A DNA stretch of 64,000 bases from Pseudomonas fluorescens NCIMB 11764 (GTDB lineage: Bacteria; Pseudomonadota; Gammaproteobacteria; Pseudomonadales; Pseudomonadaceae): NCBI RefSeq assembly GCF_000293885.2, contig NZ_CP010945.1, forward strand, positions 2,872,001 to 2,936,000. Reading direction: 5' to 3'. Both the position numbers and the translations under genes were made by a program. The notes below the pieces were generated by a model. It ran no database searches and was not told the origin of the DNA. It was given only the letters and a program-made list of their open reading frames with translations. Within the stretch, counting starts at the first letter, position 1, and each line of letters opens with the position of its first letter. Positions 52,671 to 62,587 of this stretch are shown piece after piece.

Positions 52671-55600
52671 ATGGCAACGCTCATCGGTATCGTCACTAAG
52701 GTCATTGGTCAGGTGTTCGCGCAAGCGAGCGACGGCACCCGACGTGCCTTGATCGAGGGGGACAGGCTGTACGCCGGCGATCAACTGGTCACCGGTGCCG
52801 AAGGCGCGGTGGCGGTGCATCTGCAAAATGGCCAGGAACTGACCCTCGGGCGTGGCAGCAGCCTGCAAATGAATTCGCAGCTGCTCGCGCATCAGGTGCC
52901 CCATGTGGAAACAGCCGAAGCGGCGACGCCGACGCAGGCGCAACTGTCCGACGTCGAACGAGTGCAAAAAGCCATCGCGGCGGGTGATGACCCGACCCAG
53001 ACAGCGGAAGCCACGGCCGCGGGGCCGGGTGAACAGGGCGCACCTGGTGGTGCCGCGGGCGGTGGTCACAGTTTTGTATTGCTGGAAGAAGTGGCCGGGC
53101 GGGTCGATCCGACTGTCGGTTTCCCTACCGCCGGCTTCAACGGTATTCCTGAATTTCCCTTGGAACGTCTGGCCGGTGATCCGGATAACGGCGGTAACGC
53201 GGCTGCAGCGCCGATTGGTGCCGATGCCCCGGATGTTCCGAATGATCCTGAAACGCCAGACCATCCCGTCACCCTCAACGGCCTCGACGTGGCGGGCGGC
53301 GAACTGACCGTCTACGAAAAAAACCTCACCTACGGCACCGATCCCGATAACCCCGCCCTGACCCAGACCGGCACCTTCACCGTCAATGCGCCGGATGGCC
53401 TGCAAACCCTGACCGTCGGCGGTATCGCCATCGTCACCGCAGGCGTCGCAGCGGGCTTCCCGCAATCGGCCGAGACCAACACCGGTGCGCTGTTCACCGT
53501 CACCGGTTACAACCCGGCCACTGGCGTGGTGAGCTACAGCTACACCCTGAATTACGACAGCGATCACCCGAACGCTGGCGGTGCCAACAGCATTTCCGAG
53601 AACTTTGACGTTGTTGCCACCGATACGGACGGCAGCACCGCGACCGGCCAGATCAACGTCAACATCGTCGATGACACGCCGGACGCCAACCCAGACGCGA
53701 CGTCGGTGACCGAAGGCGGCGTCGTCAGCGGCAACGTGTTGTGGAACGATGTCGCCGGCGCCGATGGCCCCTTGCTTGGCGGTGGCGTGGTCGGCGTGCG
53801 CGCCGGCTCGGACACTTCGACGCCGGTGAATGGCGGGCTCAACACCCAGATCAACGGTACTTACGGCTACCTGACCCTGGACGCCCAGGGCAACGCCGAG
53901 TACCACAGCTACCCGAACTCCGTGAACGGCCCGGGCGCGACCGACGTGTTCACTTACACCCTGCGTGATAACGACGGTGATGAAAGCACCACGACCCTCA
54001 CCATCGACGTCAACAACAGCTGTATCAACAACCCGGTCACCCTCAACGGCCTCGACGTGGCGGGCGGCGAACTGACCGTCTACGAGAAAAACCTCACCTA
54101 CGGCACTGACCCGGATGCCCCGACCCTGACCCAGACCGGCACCTTCACCGTCAATGCGCCGGATGGCCTGCAAACCTTGACCGTGGGCGGTATCGCCATC
54201 GTCACCGCAGGTGTCGCCGCGGGCTTTCCGCAATCGGCCGAGACCAACACCGGTGCGCTGTTCACCGTCACCGGTTACAACCCGGCCACTGGCGTGGTGA
54301 GCTACAGCTACACCCTGAATTACGACAGCGATCACCCGAACGCTGGCGGTGCCAACAGCATCTCCGAGCACTTTGACGTTGTTGCCACCGATACGGACGG
54401 CAGCACCGCGACCGGCCAGATCAACGTCAACATCGTCGATGACACGCCGGACGCCAACCCAGACGCGACGTCGGTGACCGAAGGCGGCGTCGTCAGCGGC
54501 AACGTGTTGTGGAACGACGTCGCCGGCGCCGATGGCCCCCTGCTCGGCGGTGGCGTGGTCGGCGTGCGCGCCGGCTCGGACACTTCGACGCCGGTGAACG
54601 GCGGGCTCAACACCCAGATCAACGGCACTTACGGCTACCTGACCCTGGACGCCCAGGGCAACGCCGAGTACCACAGCTACCCGAACTCCGTGAACGGCCC
54701 GGGCGCGACCGACGTGTTCACTTACACCCTGCGTGATAACGACGGTGATGAAAGCACCACGACCCTCACCATCGACGTCAACAACAGCTGTATCAACAAC
54801 CCGGTCACCCTCAACGGTCTCGACGTGGCGGGCGGCGAACTGACCGTCTACGAAAAAAACCTCACCTACGGCACCGATCCCGATAACCCCGCCCTGACTC
54901 AAACCGGCACCTTCACCGTCAATGCGCCGGATGGCCTGCAAACCCTGACCGTCGGCGGTATCGCCATCGTCACCGCAGGCGTCGCCGCGGGCTTCCCGCA
55001 ATCGGCCGAGACCAACACCGGTGCGCTGTTCACCATCACCGGTTACAACCCGGCCACTGGCGTGGTGAGCTACAGCTACACCCTCAATTACGACAGCGAT
55101 CACCCGAACGCTGGCGGTGCCAACAGCATCTCCGAGCACTTTGACGTTGTTGCCACCGATACGGACGGCAGCACCGCGACCGGCCAGATCAACGTCAACA
55201 TCGTCGATGACACGCCGGACGCCAACCCAGACGCGACCTCGGTAACCGAAGGCGGCGTCGTCAGCGGCAACGTGCTGTGGAACGACGTCGCCGGCGCCGA
55301 TGGCCCCTTGCTCGGCGGTGGCGTGGTCGGCGTGCGCGCCGGCTCGGACACTTCGACCCCGGTGAACGGCGGGCTCAACACCCAGATCAACGGTACTTAC
55401 GGCTACCTGACCCTGGACGCCCAAGGCAACGCCGAGTACCACAGCTACCCGAACTCCGTGAACGGCCCGGGCGCGACCGACGTGTTCACTTACACCCTGC
55501 GCGACAACGACGGTGACGAAAGCACCACGACCCTCACCATCGACGTCAACAACAGCTGTATCAACAACCCGGTCACCCTCAACGGCCTCGACGTGGCGGG

Positions 55601-57821
55601 CGGCGAACTGACCGTCTACGAAAAAAACCTCACCTACGGCACTGACCCGGATGCCCCGGCCCTGACCCAGACCGGCACCTTCACCGTCAACGCCCCGGAC
55701 GGCCTGCAAACCCTGACCGTGGGCGGTATCGCCATCGTCACCGCTGGCGTCGCCGCGGGCTTCCCGCAATCGGCCGAGACCAACACCGGTGCGCTGTTCA
55801 CCGTCACCGGTTACAACCCGGCCACCGGCGTGGTGACTTACAGCTACACCCTGAACTACGACAGTGACCACCCGAATGCTGGCGGTGCCAACAGCATTTC
55901 CGAGCATTTCGACGTGGTGGCCAAGGATGTCAACGGCAGCACCGCGACCGGGCAACTCGACGTCAACATCGTCGATGACACGCCGAACGCCAACCCTGAC
56001 GCCACTTCAGTGACCGAAGGCGGCGTCGTCAGCGGCAACGTGCTGTGGAACGATGTCGCCGGCGCCGATGGCCCCTTGCTCGGCGGTGGCGTGGTCGGCG
56101 TGCGCGCCGGCTCGGACACTTCGACGCCGGTGAACGGCGGGCTCAACACCCAGATCAACGGCACTTACGGCTACCTGACCCTGGACGCCCAGGGCAACGC
56201 CGAGTACCACAGCTATCCGAACTCCGTGAACGGCCCGGGCGCGACCGACGTGTTCACTTACACCCTGCGTGATAACGACGGCGACGAAAGCACCACGACC
56301 CTCACCATCGACGTCAACAACAGTTGCATCAAAGCGTCCAGCGATAATGACGTAACCGTCATCACCAACGTGCTGTCGGGCAGCGTCGCGGTGCCGGGCG
56401 AAGCGTTGCTGGCCAACGAGACCGATTCGAAGGGCGATTCACTCACCGCATCACCGACGACGTTCAACACCGGCTGGATCGCCAAAGGTGCGGACTTCAC
56501 CGGCAGCCACCAGAACTACAGCTTCACCGGCGGCAATGCGCAGTCCGTCAGCATCGCCCGCAGTGCCTTCGTCGCCAACACCGCCGCCATGACCGCGGTG
56601 CTGGTGGTCAGCGGCGCGTTGGGCGAAGTCAAACACAACACCCTCAACGACGAGGACCGCATCACCGTCACCCTCAAACAGGGTGAAACCCTTAACCTCG
56701 ACCACAATCTGGCGGCCGGTCACGTCGCCATGGAGTACTCGGTCAACGGTGGTGCGTTCATTGCCATCGGCGATGGCCAGACCATCACCGCCGCAACGGA
56801 CGGCACCTACCAGATCCACATCACCAACATCGACAACGACGGGCCGGGCCACAGCGGCAAGGGCGCGGAAAACTACCAGCTGACTCTGACTGTCGACTAC
56901 TCCGGCGCCCACAACACCACCCCGGACTACCACGGCACCTACACCGTCAACGACCACCACGGCGGCAGCGACAGCGCCGGCGTGACCATCACCTACCAGG
57001 ACGGTCACACGCTCGCCGGTACGGCGGGCGATGACGTGCTGGTGGCGGGCACCGGCGACAACGTGATCAACGCCGGCGACGGCAATGATGTGCTCACCGC
57101 CGGTGCTGGCAACAACGAACTGCACGGCGACGCCGGCAATGACTTGCTCTACAGCGGCGCGGGCAACGACCTGCTCGACGGCGGCACCGGCCTCGACACC
57201 GCGAGCTACCTCCACGCCACCGCCGGGGTCAAGGTCGACCTGAGCCTGCTCGGCGCGCAAAACACACTGGGCGCGGGCACCGACACCCTGACCGCGATTG
57301 AAAACCTCACCGGTTCCAACTTCGACGACACACTCACCGGCGACAACCACAACAACATCATCACCGGCGGCCTCGGCAACGATGTGCTCAACGGGGGCGG
57401 CGGCGACGACTTGCTCATCGGCGGGCTCGGCAACAACACCCTCACCGGTGGTGCCGGCGCGGACACCTTCCAGTGGCTCAAAGATAACAGCGGTCACGAC
57501 GTGGTCACCGACTTCACCCCGGGCACCGACAAACTCGACCTGTCGCAACTGCTGCAAGGCGAGAACGGCACCGCAGCGTCACTGGATGACTACCTGCATT
57601 TCAAAGTCACCGGCAGCGGCGATTCACTGGTCACCAGCATCGACGTCAGCGGCATGGCCGGCGCCGCGCCGAACCAGACCATCGACCTGGCTGGTGTGGA
57701 CCTGGCCAGCCATTACGGCGTGTCGCCGGGGGCGGGCGGGGTGATTGCCGGCGGGGCAGATACGGCGACCATCATCAACGGCATGTTGAATGATCACTCG
57801 TTGAAGGTGGATACCGTGTGA
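52671..57821 (+). CDS. LapA-family giant adhesin with RTX repeats
   Basis: The 1,716-residue surface adhesin begins with a LapA-type retention module (GIVTKVIGQVFAQASDGTRR, then EGDRLYAGDQLVTG) of about 110 residues, a TAAG motif at residues 115-118, where LapG-type proteases cut, a Pro/Gly linker, then four 256-residue repeats (about residues 200-1223), a linker domain, RTX nonapeptides (GDDVLVAGTGDNVINAGDGN; GLGNDVLNGGGGDDLLIGG) from about 1450 to 1600 and a C-terminal type I signal. Export needs the divergent ABC/adaptor/TolC operon. ATG 52671 follows GGAGGAAATGCAC. No lapD or lapG gene is in the window. Confidence 0.93.
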   Translation: MATLIGIVTKVIGQVFAQASDGTRRALIEGDRLYAGDQLVTGAEGAVAVHLQNGQELTLGRGSSLQMNSQLLAHQVPHVETAEAATPTQAQLSDVERVQKAIAAGDDPTQTAEATAAGPGEQGAPGGAAGGGHSFVLLEEVAGRVDPTVGFPTAGFNGIPEFPLERLAGDPDNGGNAAAAPIGADAPDVPNDPETPDHPVTLNGLDVAGGELTVYEKNLTYGTDPDNPALTQTGTFTVNAPDGLQTLTVGGIAIVTAGVAAGFPQSAETNTGALFTVTGYNPATGVVSYSYTLNYDSDHPNAGGANSISENFDVVATDTDGSTATGQINVNIVDDTPDANPDATSVTEGGVVSGNVLWNDVAGADGPLLGGGVVGVRAGSDTSTPVNGGLNTQINGTYGYLTLDAQGNAEYHSYPNSVNGPGATDVFTYTLRDNDGDESTTTLTIDVNNSCINNPVTLNGLDVAGGELTVYEKNLTYGTDPDAPTLTQTGTFTVNAPDGLQTLTVGGIAIVTAGVAAGFPQSAETNTGALFTVTGYNPATGVVSYSYTLNYDSDHPNAGGANSISEHFDVVATDTDGSTATGQINVNIVDDTPDANPDATSVTEGGVVSGNVLWNDVAGADGPLLGGGVVGVRAGSDTSTPVNGGLNTQINGTYGYLTLDAQGNAEYHSYPNSVNGPGATDVFTYTLRDNDGDESTTTLTIDVNNSCINNPVTLNGLDVAGGELTVYEKNLTYGTDPDNPALTQTGTFTVNAPDGLQTLTVGGIAIVTAGVAAGFPQSAETNTGALFTITGYNPATGVVSYSYTLNYDSDHPNAGGANSISEHFDVVATDTDGSTATGQINVNIVDDTPDANPDATSVTEGGVVSGNVLWNDVAGADGPLLGGGVVGVRAGSDTSTPVNGGLNTQINGTYGYLTLDAQGNAEYHSYPNSVNGPGATDVFTYTLRDNDGDESTTTLTIDVNNSCINNPVTLNGLDVAGGELTVYEKNLTYGTDPDAPALTQTGTFTVNAPDGLQTLTVGGIAIVTAGVAAGFPQSAETNTGALFTVTGYNPATGVVTYSYTLNYDSDHPNAGGANSISEHFDVVAKDVNGSTATGQLDVNIVDDTPNANPDATSVTEGGVVSGNVLWNDVAGADGPLLGGGVVGVRAGSDTSTPVNGGLNTQINGTYGYLTLDAQGNAEYHSYPNSVNGPGATDVFTYTLRDNDGDESTTTLTIDVNNSCIKASSDNDVTVITNVLSGSVAVPGEALLANETDSKGDSLTASPTTFNTGWIAKGADFTGSHQNYSFTGGNAQSVSIARSAFVANTAAMTAVLVVSGALGEVKHNTLNDEDRITVTLKQGETLNLDHNLAAGHVAMEYSVNGGAFIAIGDGQTITAATDGTYQIHITNIDNDGPGHSGKGAENYQLTLTVDYSGAHNTTPDYHGTYTVNDHHGGSDSAGVTITYQDGHTLAGTAGDDVLVAGTGDNVINAGDGNDVLTAGAGNNELHGDAGNDLLYSGAGNDLLDGGTGLDTASYLHATAGVKVDLSLLGAQNTLGAGTDTLTAIENLTGSNFDDTLTGDNHNNIITGGLGNDVLNGGGGDDLLIGGLGNNTLTGGAGADTFQWLKDNSGHDVVTDFTPGTDKLDLSQLLQGENGTAASLDDYLHFKVTGSGDSLVTSIDVSGMAGAAPNQTIDLAGVDLASHYGVSPGAGGVIAGGADTATIINGMLNDHSLKVDTV
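53268..56339 (+). repeat. Four tandem 768-base repeats in the adhesin gene
   Basis: The phrase GTCACCCTCAACGG starts at 53268, 54036, 54804 and 55572: an exact 768-base period, each repeat encoding 256 residues with an Ig-like part (ELTVYEKNLTYGTD..., SISEHFDVVA...) and a VCBS-like part (TSVTEGGVVSGNVLWNDVAG). The copies are nearly identical at the DNA level except for the middle of the fourth, which reads VVAKDVNGSTATGQLDV in place of VVATDTDGSTATGQINV. Such arrays expand and contract by recombination. Confidence 0.95.
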
Positions 57822-57840
57822 CCTGAAACCTTAAACAACA

Positions 57841-57878
57841 AAACCCGCCATCCCTGCGTAAGGGATGGCGGGTTTTTT
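57841..57878. terminator. Terminator after the adhesin gene
   Basis: AACCCGCCATCCCT pairs with AGGGATGGCGGGTT around CGTA, followed by T residues, 20 bases after the adhesin stop. A strong rho-independent terminator. Confidence 0.93.
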
Positions 57879-57916
57879 GTTGGGCGCAGTTTATGAAAGT
57901 GTCCGACCAGTGGTAG

Positions 57917-57969
57917 CAAAACCTGTGATTTCTGACAGTAGTCAGTCTTGCGTGGCTGCCTTTAAATCA
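57917..57969 (+). promoter_or_regulatory. Conserved leader element, copy 1
   Basis: AAACCTGT (57919-57926), ATTTCTGACAGTAG (57928-57941) and TTTAAATCA (57961-57969) occur 112 to 84 bases before the start of the 657-residue gene. The same blocks in the same order precede the Ig-like gene at 62588-63805. They may be a promoter or regulator site. Confidence 0.65.
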
Positions 57970-58052
57970 AGACATCGAGATGGGTGAAGCATTCATGGCA
58001 ATGCGATAACTGAACGTCAGGGCGATAAAGCTCAACATCAAGGAGTATTGAA

Positions 58053-60026
58053 ATGTCCAAAAAAGAAAGCTTTCCTGTTAACGCCAGAAAAAGAAGAGCG
58101 CAGTATCTGGCCTATCGACAGACTTTACGTGTTATTGATATGGAGGCCCCCACACCTGGCACGGCCAACCCTTTTTTGGATGCTTTGGAAGTAGATGGGC
58201 CAAAGTTTCTTCCTTATAGTTTTTTTAATAAGCCGTTGGTGTTTATGCACCCGGTATTTGATGGGCAAGATAGCGGCAATCCACCGAATTTTATTAGTTC
58301 GATGCTGACGGTTGATGGTTCCCCGGATACAACATCCAAATTTGAAGAAACCACACCTCTTGATCCCCTTCCTCCTCGTCCCATGACCCTCAGCCTGGCG
58401 ACTAAAGACACACCCGGTTTGCGTAAAATCAGTTTGGTCTTTGAGTTTCAGGGTAACCCTGCGAACGTAGAGGCATTCGAATACATGGTCGATACCGCTG
58501 CGCCCTTGCTCGACAAGTCAGTAGAACCACCGCAAACCGCGATAGATTACGGTTTGGATCCGGATGACTTTGCTGGAGACAAGACTGTTAAATTGAAGTA
58601 TGCGCCTTGGTCGAATCAACGACTTGGGGATAAGATTGTTTGCTATATCGGTCGCGATAAAAACACTAAGCAGGAAATTGATTCTAAAACAATAACTGCG
58701 ACTAACTTGAATCAACCGCTGGAATTCGATTTGACGGCTGCGCACGTCGCTAATTTCGATGGAAGGTATATTGTTTTTTGTGAGGCGATGAGTTACCCGG
58801 GCGTTCCGTCCTCGCCCTCTGCAGAAACAGTATTGTATGTGTTCAGAGATCTTAAGCCTGTTGTAGCGGAACCCCTGAACGTTCCCCAAATACCAGACCC
58901 GACGCTCGATGCGATTGGTGTTCAGGAGTTGATAGACGGATTGGGTGCAGGCCTCAAACTTCCGATTCCAAACTTTAATAGTTCATTAGATAAAATTATA
59001 TATACCATCGATGGCGTAGATCAACCGGAGAAGCCTATACCCGCAAGTGAGTTCTTGCATGATCTTGATAATCACGCTCTTATTGAAAAAGGGCATTTCA
59101 GAAACGATCTGAAACTGGGCTACAGAATTAAACGGGGCATCTTTTTCTATCCGGCAACACCTATCGTCACCAATTATTTGCTGGATACCCGAAAACCATG
59201 TGCACCATTCGACCCTGATAATCCGAGGCCACCGGACACGTCCATGCTTCTCCCATGGATTAAGGGGCCGGTCTCCGATGATAATAATAAACTGACAGCA
59301 GCAGATAAACAAAATGGTGGGGTCGTCAAAGGGTTTTTACCTCATCATCGTCTTTTCAAGGTTGGAGATTCAGCTCAGTTTTACATCGGTGGTGTCGAGG
59401 TTCCGTCGCCGGGCGGACTCTATAAGATCGATGGAAATGAAGACCCGACAAAACCCATCGAGTTTTCAATGGACTGGGCCTTTCTTGCAACGGTGGGGGA
59501 AAGTCAAACCACGCAACTTCAGGTTGAAGTAACACATGACTTGAATAATAACGAAGCGATTTCAGCAGTGGATTATGCGGATGTCAGTACTCAGCCAATC
59601 GTCTTGGCTGCCGCCGGATTCAGACACATGCATGCCAACCCGGCAATAGGTTTGAACTGTAGTTCTTTGAGAAAACTGCCCAATGGTGAAGTAGTGTTGG
59701 TTATTCGGATTCCGGCGGATACACGGCTGGCTGATAACGAAGTTACAGTGAAGTACGAAGGGTACTCTGGAAGCACGCCTGTAGATCCTATTCCCGGGTC
59801 TGAGTGGGAGGATACTCCATATGCTCCTAGTCCAGAAGAAGCGGCTGCCGGGTATGATAGGTATATGCCTTATGATTATATGCTGCAGACACTCAATGGT
59901 TATGGTCGAGTGAGCTATGAGGTCACTATCAATAAGGAATATGTTGCGAAAGATGGCGATGTTGTTCGGGTCAGTGCATTTAACGGCTCGGATACATGCG
60001 ATGTGACAACGCCTGATCCTGTATAG
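58053..60026 (+). CDS. Unidentified 657-residue protein
   Basis: I do not recognise this protein. It starts MSKKESFPVNARKRRAQYLA with no signal peptide and no membrane segment. The rest is beta-rich with Ig-like spacing (GLRKISLVFEFQGNPANVEA, AAHVANFDGRYIVFCEAMSY, PTKPIEFSMDWAFLA). GC content is visibly lower than in the flanking adhesin and autotransporter genes, which suggests a separate origin. AAGGAG precedes the ATG. It shares an upstream leader element with the Ig-like gene at 62588. A surface or secreted role is only suggested by the neighbours. Confidence 0.65.
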   Translation: MSKKESFPVNARKRRAQYLAYRQTLRVIDMEAPTPGTANPFLDALEVDGPKFLPYSFFNKPLVFMHPVFDGQDSGNPPNFISSMLTVDGSPDTTSKFEETTPLDPLPPRPMTLSLATKDTPGLRKISLVFEFQGNPANVEAFEYMVDTAAPLLDKSVEPPQTAIDYGLDPDDFAGDKTVKLKYAPWSNQRLGDKIVCYIGRDKNTKQEIDSKTITATNLNQPLEFDLTAAHVANFDGRYIVFCEAMSYPGVPSSPSAETVLYVFRDLKPVVAEPLNVPQIPDPTLDAIGVQELIDGLGAGLKLPIPNFNSSLDKIIYTIDGVDQPEKPIPASEFLHDLDNHALIEKGHFRNDLKLGYRIKRGIFFYPATPIVTNYLLDTRKPCAPFDPDNPRPPDTSMLLPWIKGPVSDDNNKLTAADKQNGGVVKGFLPHHRLFKVGDSAQFYIGGVEVPSPGGLYKIDGNEDPTKPIEFSMDWAFLATVGESQTTQLQVEVTHDLNNNEAISAVDYADVSTQPIVLAAAGFRHMHANPAIGLNCSSLRKLPNGEVVLVIRIPADTRLADNEVTVKYEGYSGSTPVDPIPGSEWEDTPYAPSPEEAAAGYDRYMPYDYMLQTLNGYGRVSYEVTINKEYVAKDGDVVRVSAFNGSDTCDVTTPDPV

Positions 60027-60066
60027 GTCGAGTGCCAACAGGCCGAAGAATGTGTTCTGAGTCCAA

Positions 60067-60100
60067 CTGTATATCCGGTGTCGAGGCGCCGGATATACAG
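60067..60100 (+). terminator. Hairpin after the 657-residue gene
   Basis: CTGTATATCCGG pairs perfectly with CCGGATATACAG around a 10-base loop, and a T-rich stretch follows within 15 bases. A likely terminator for the unidentified gene. Confidence 0.75.
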
Positions 60101-60154
60101 AGTTGTTGATTTTAGTTTTTTCCGTCGGTTTTTTCTCACGCTTTCAGAGATTAA

Positions 60155-60174
60155 TCCTACATTTATTTGTAGGA
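60155..60174 (+). promoter_or_regulatory. Palindrome upstream of the autotransporter gene
   Basis: TCCTACA and TGTAGGA, perfect 7-base arms around TTTATT, about 75-95 bases before the autotransporter start. It could be a regulator binding site or an mRNA leader hairpin. Confidence 0.45.
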
Positions 60175-60248
60175 AGTCTCTGTATCGTCCGCAGCCCTCA
60201 ACGTTCTCCGCCTCTTTGCAGGAGACAAGAAGACGAAAGGACAGGTCC

Positions 60249-62528
60249 ATGAGCTTCGACAACCCAATTTCACATAAACCTGCAAGCGCAGTTACGTTCA
60301 AAGTGCTGGCACTGTTGCCGGCTTTTTTTTTGATCAACACATCGGCGATGGCGGCAATCATTGTTGGCGCCGGCGAGAACAGGACCATCGATCCGACTGA
60401 CCCCGTCAGCGACTATTTGGTGCAAGATGGCGGCGTACTCAATGCAGGGGCAGTAACGACCCAAAGCTTGACCATCCAGACCGGATCGACCTTGAATATC
60501 GACGGTGCTACCGTCAATGGCAATCCCGGCTTCTATGGGATTCAGGTGTCTGATAGCCAGGCCACCATTAATCGGGCCACCGTGACGGCGGACACCCGTG
60601 CTTTATGGGTTGCTCGACCACCGTCATCGACGCAGGGCTCGACGGTCGAGGCTACCGATAGCCGGTTCCTGGGCGGTGAGACCGGCGCACTCGTCACCGG
60701 TCTGAGTACATTGACGCTAACCAACAGCGAACTGCGCGGCACCAATGCCGGCAGCGTCGGCCTGGACAGTCGAGGCGGTGATGTACGCGCATTGGCAGGA
60801 ACGCTTATCAGCGGTGACAGCGCAGGCGTACGGATGACCAATGACGCCAATGGCCAGGGCACCAATACTTTGTTGCTGGACAACTCCACCGTAGAAGGCC
60901 GCAGCGGGCCGGCGATCCTGGTGGAAGGCGGCGTTCAAGGCGCGACGATTCAAGTGCAGAACAACAGTGTTCTGCGGGCGGCTGATGGCACTCTGTTGAA
61001 AGTACAAGGCGCTTCCACTGCGGCAATGAATGTCGTCGGCAGTGCGTTGGAAGGCAACGTGCAAGTGTTGCAGAACAGCACAGTGGACCTCTCGTTCAAC
61101 GGCGCCTCGATGGTGGGGGACATCCTGCGTGAAAACGGCTCCACCGCCAATGTCACCCTGAACAATGGCTCATCGTTCACCGGGCGCTTGAACAACAGCA
61201 ACCTGACGCTCAACCAGTCGAGCCTGACCATGGTCGACAATGACAGCATCGACAACTTGTCGATGAACGACGGTATCGTCAATTTCGGTGCACCTGGCGC
61301 GCAGCGTGCGAATCGTCAACTTGAGGTCGGGACGCTTGCCGGCAACGGCATCATTGCCATGCAGGGCAACTTCCAGACCGGTGAAAGCGACTTGCTGAAA
61401 GCCGATACGGCGACCGGCAGCTACGAATTGGCCGTCAATGCTTCGGGCAAGGACGCGACGTCTCCTCAACAATTGACGCTGGTGCAAATTGCCAACAACA
61501 CCGCAGCTTTCTCGTTGCTGGGAGGTCGGGTCGATGTCGGGACATTTGAATACGATCTGGAAGAAAGAACCAACGCCACCGGCGGCACCGAGTATTACCT
61601 GAACCCTACCACCCGGCTCACGTCCGGTGCGCAATCGGTGGCAGCCTTGTTTCAAACAGCGCTTACCATTTCGTACGGCGAGTTGAAGTCGCTGGAATAC
61701 CGCATGAGCGAGTTGCAGGCGGACGACAAGCGCCATGGCCTGTGGGTACGGTCATATGGCAACAAATGGAACGTTGACGATGGTTCGTCGGGTGTGGGTT
61801 ATCGTCAACAGCAGCAGGGTTTCACCCTGGGTGCCGACACCCGGTTGGGTGACAGTCCCTGGAAGGTCGGTATGCTGGCGGGTTACAGCAAATCCGATGT
61901 GGACCTCAATGGTGGCACCTCGGCCGAGGTCAACAGCTACTACTTCGGCCCCTATTTTGGCTGGCTGAATCGCGACACCGGCTACTACGTTGATGGCGCC
62001 CTGAAGTTCAACCATTTCCGTAATGAGTCCAAGGTCCGCATGAGCGATGGCAAACGTGCCGAGGGCGATTACAGCAACTCGGCAGTGAGTGCGATCGTAG
62101 AAGGTGGCCGCAATATTGATCTCGGGGATGGCTGGTTCGCCCAACCTTCTGCCCAGGTATCCGCGGCCGTCATCCAGGGCAAGAACTATCGTCTGGACAA
62201 CGACATGGAGGCCGAAGGTGACCGCACACATTCGTTGCGCAGCAAGCTGGGCGTCATGGCCGGTCGAAGCATCGACCTGGGTAATACTCAGATGCGTCCA
62301 TACGGGCGGGTAGCGGTGGTTCATGAATTTGCATCGAACGACAACAACGTGCGGGTCAACGGAAACACGATCAATACCAACCTTGCGGGCACCGGTTTTG
62401 AAGCCGGTGTCGGGTTGACAGCTTCGTGGTCCGAGAATTTGCGTTTTGATGTCGGTGTCGATTACGCCAAGGGTAAAAATATCGAACAGCCAGTGGCCGT
62501 CACCTTTGGTGTGAACTATCAGTTTTAA
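60249..62528 (+). CDS. Autotransporter with pertactin-like passenger
   Basis: The 759-residue protein has a signal peptide (VLALLPAFFLINTSAMA), a passenger of about 450 residues with repeating beta-helix strands (GAVTTQSLTIQTGSTLNIDG; LLDNSTVEGRSGPAILVEGG) and a C-terminal beta-barrel from about residue 490 (LWVRSYGNKWNVDDGSSGVG; PYFGWLNRDTGYYVDGALKF) ending in Phe (VNYQF), as needed for BamA. It should show its passenger on the cell surface (type Va secretion). ATG 60249 follows AAAGGACAGG. No protease active site was seen in the passenger. Confidence 0.92.
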   Translation: MSFDNPISHKPASAVTFKVLALLPAFFLINTSAMAAIIVGAGENRTIDPTDPVSDYLVQDGGVLNAGAVTTQSLTIQTGSTLNIDGATVNGNPGFYGIQVSDSQATINRATVTADTRALWVARPPSSTQGSTVEATDSRFLGGETGALVTGLSTLTLTNSELRGTNAGSVGLDSRGGDVRALAGTLISGDSAGVRMTNDANGQGTNTLLLDNSTVEGRSGPAILVEGGVQGATIQVQNNSVLRAADGTLLKVQGASTAAMNVVGSALEGNVQVLQNSTVDLSFNGASMVGDILRENGSTANVTLNNGSSFTGRLNNSNLTLNQSSLTMVDNDSIDNLSMNDGIVNFGAPGAQRANRQLEVGTLAGNGIIAMQGNFQTGESDLLKADTATGSYELAVNASGKDATSPQQLTLVQIANNTAAFSLLGGRVDVGTFEYDLEERTNATGGTEYYLNPTTRLTSGAQSVAALFQTALTISYGELKSLEYRMSELQADDKRHGLWVRSYGNKWNVDDGSSGVGYRQQQQGFTLGADTRLGDSPWKVGMLAGYSKSDVDLNGGTSAEVNSYYFGPYFGWLNRDTGYYVDGALKFNHFRNESKVRMSDGKRAEGDYSNSAVSAIVEGGRNIDLGDGWFAQPSAQVSAAVIQGKNYRLDNDMEAEGDRTHSLRSKLGVMAGRSIDLGNTQMRPYGRVAVVHEFASNDNNVRVNGNTINTNLAGTGFEAGVGLTASWSENLRFDVGVDYAKGKNIEQPVAVTFGVNYQF

Positions 62529-62540
62529 AGGTGAGGGACG

Positions 62541-62568
62541 AAAAAACCGCTATAAGCGGTTTTTTTTC
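62541..62568 (+). terminator. Terminator after the autotransporter gene
   Basis: AAACCGCT and AGCGGTTT form a stem followed by a T-tract, 13 bases after the stop. It may serve both the autotransporter and the convergent Ig-like gene. Confidence 0.9.
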
Positions 62569-62587
62569 GTTCTGCCTGCTGCGTTTT

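Noticed and set aside
52629..55955. A minus-strand open frame of more than 1,100 codons opposite the adhesin repeats
   Set aside because: It arises from GC-rich codon bias on the opposite strand of a repetitive gene. The product is a repeat shadow rich in Val, Gly and His with no recognisable domain.
53268..56339. CRISPR-like array
   Set aside because: The repeats are 768 bases long, in frame and fully coding; there is no short repeat/spacer alternation anywhere in the window.
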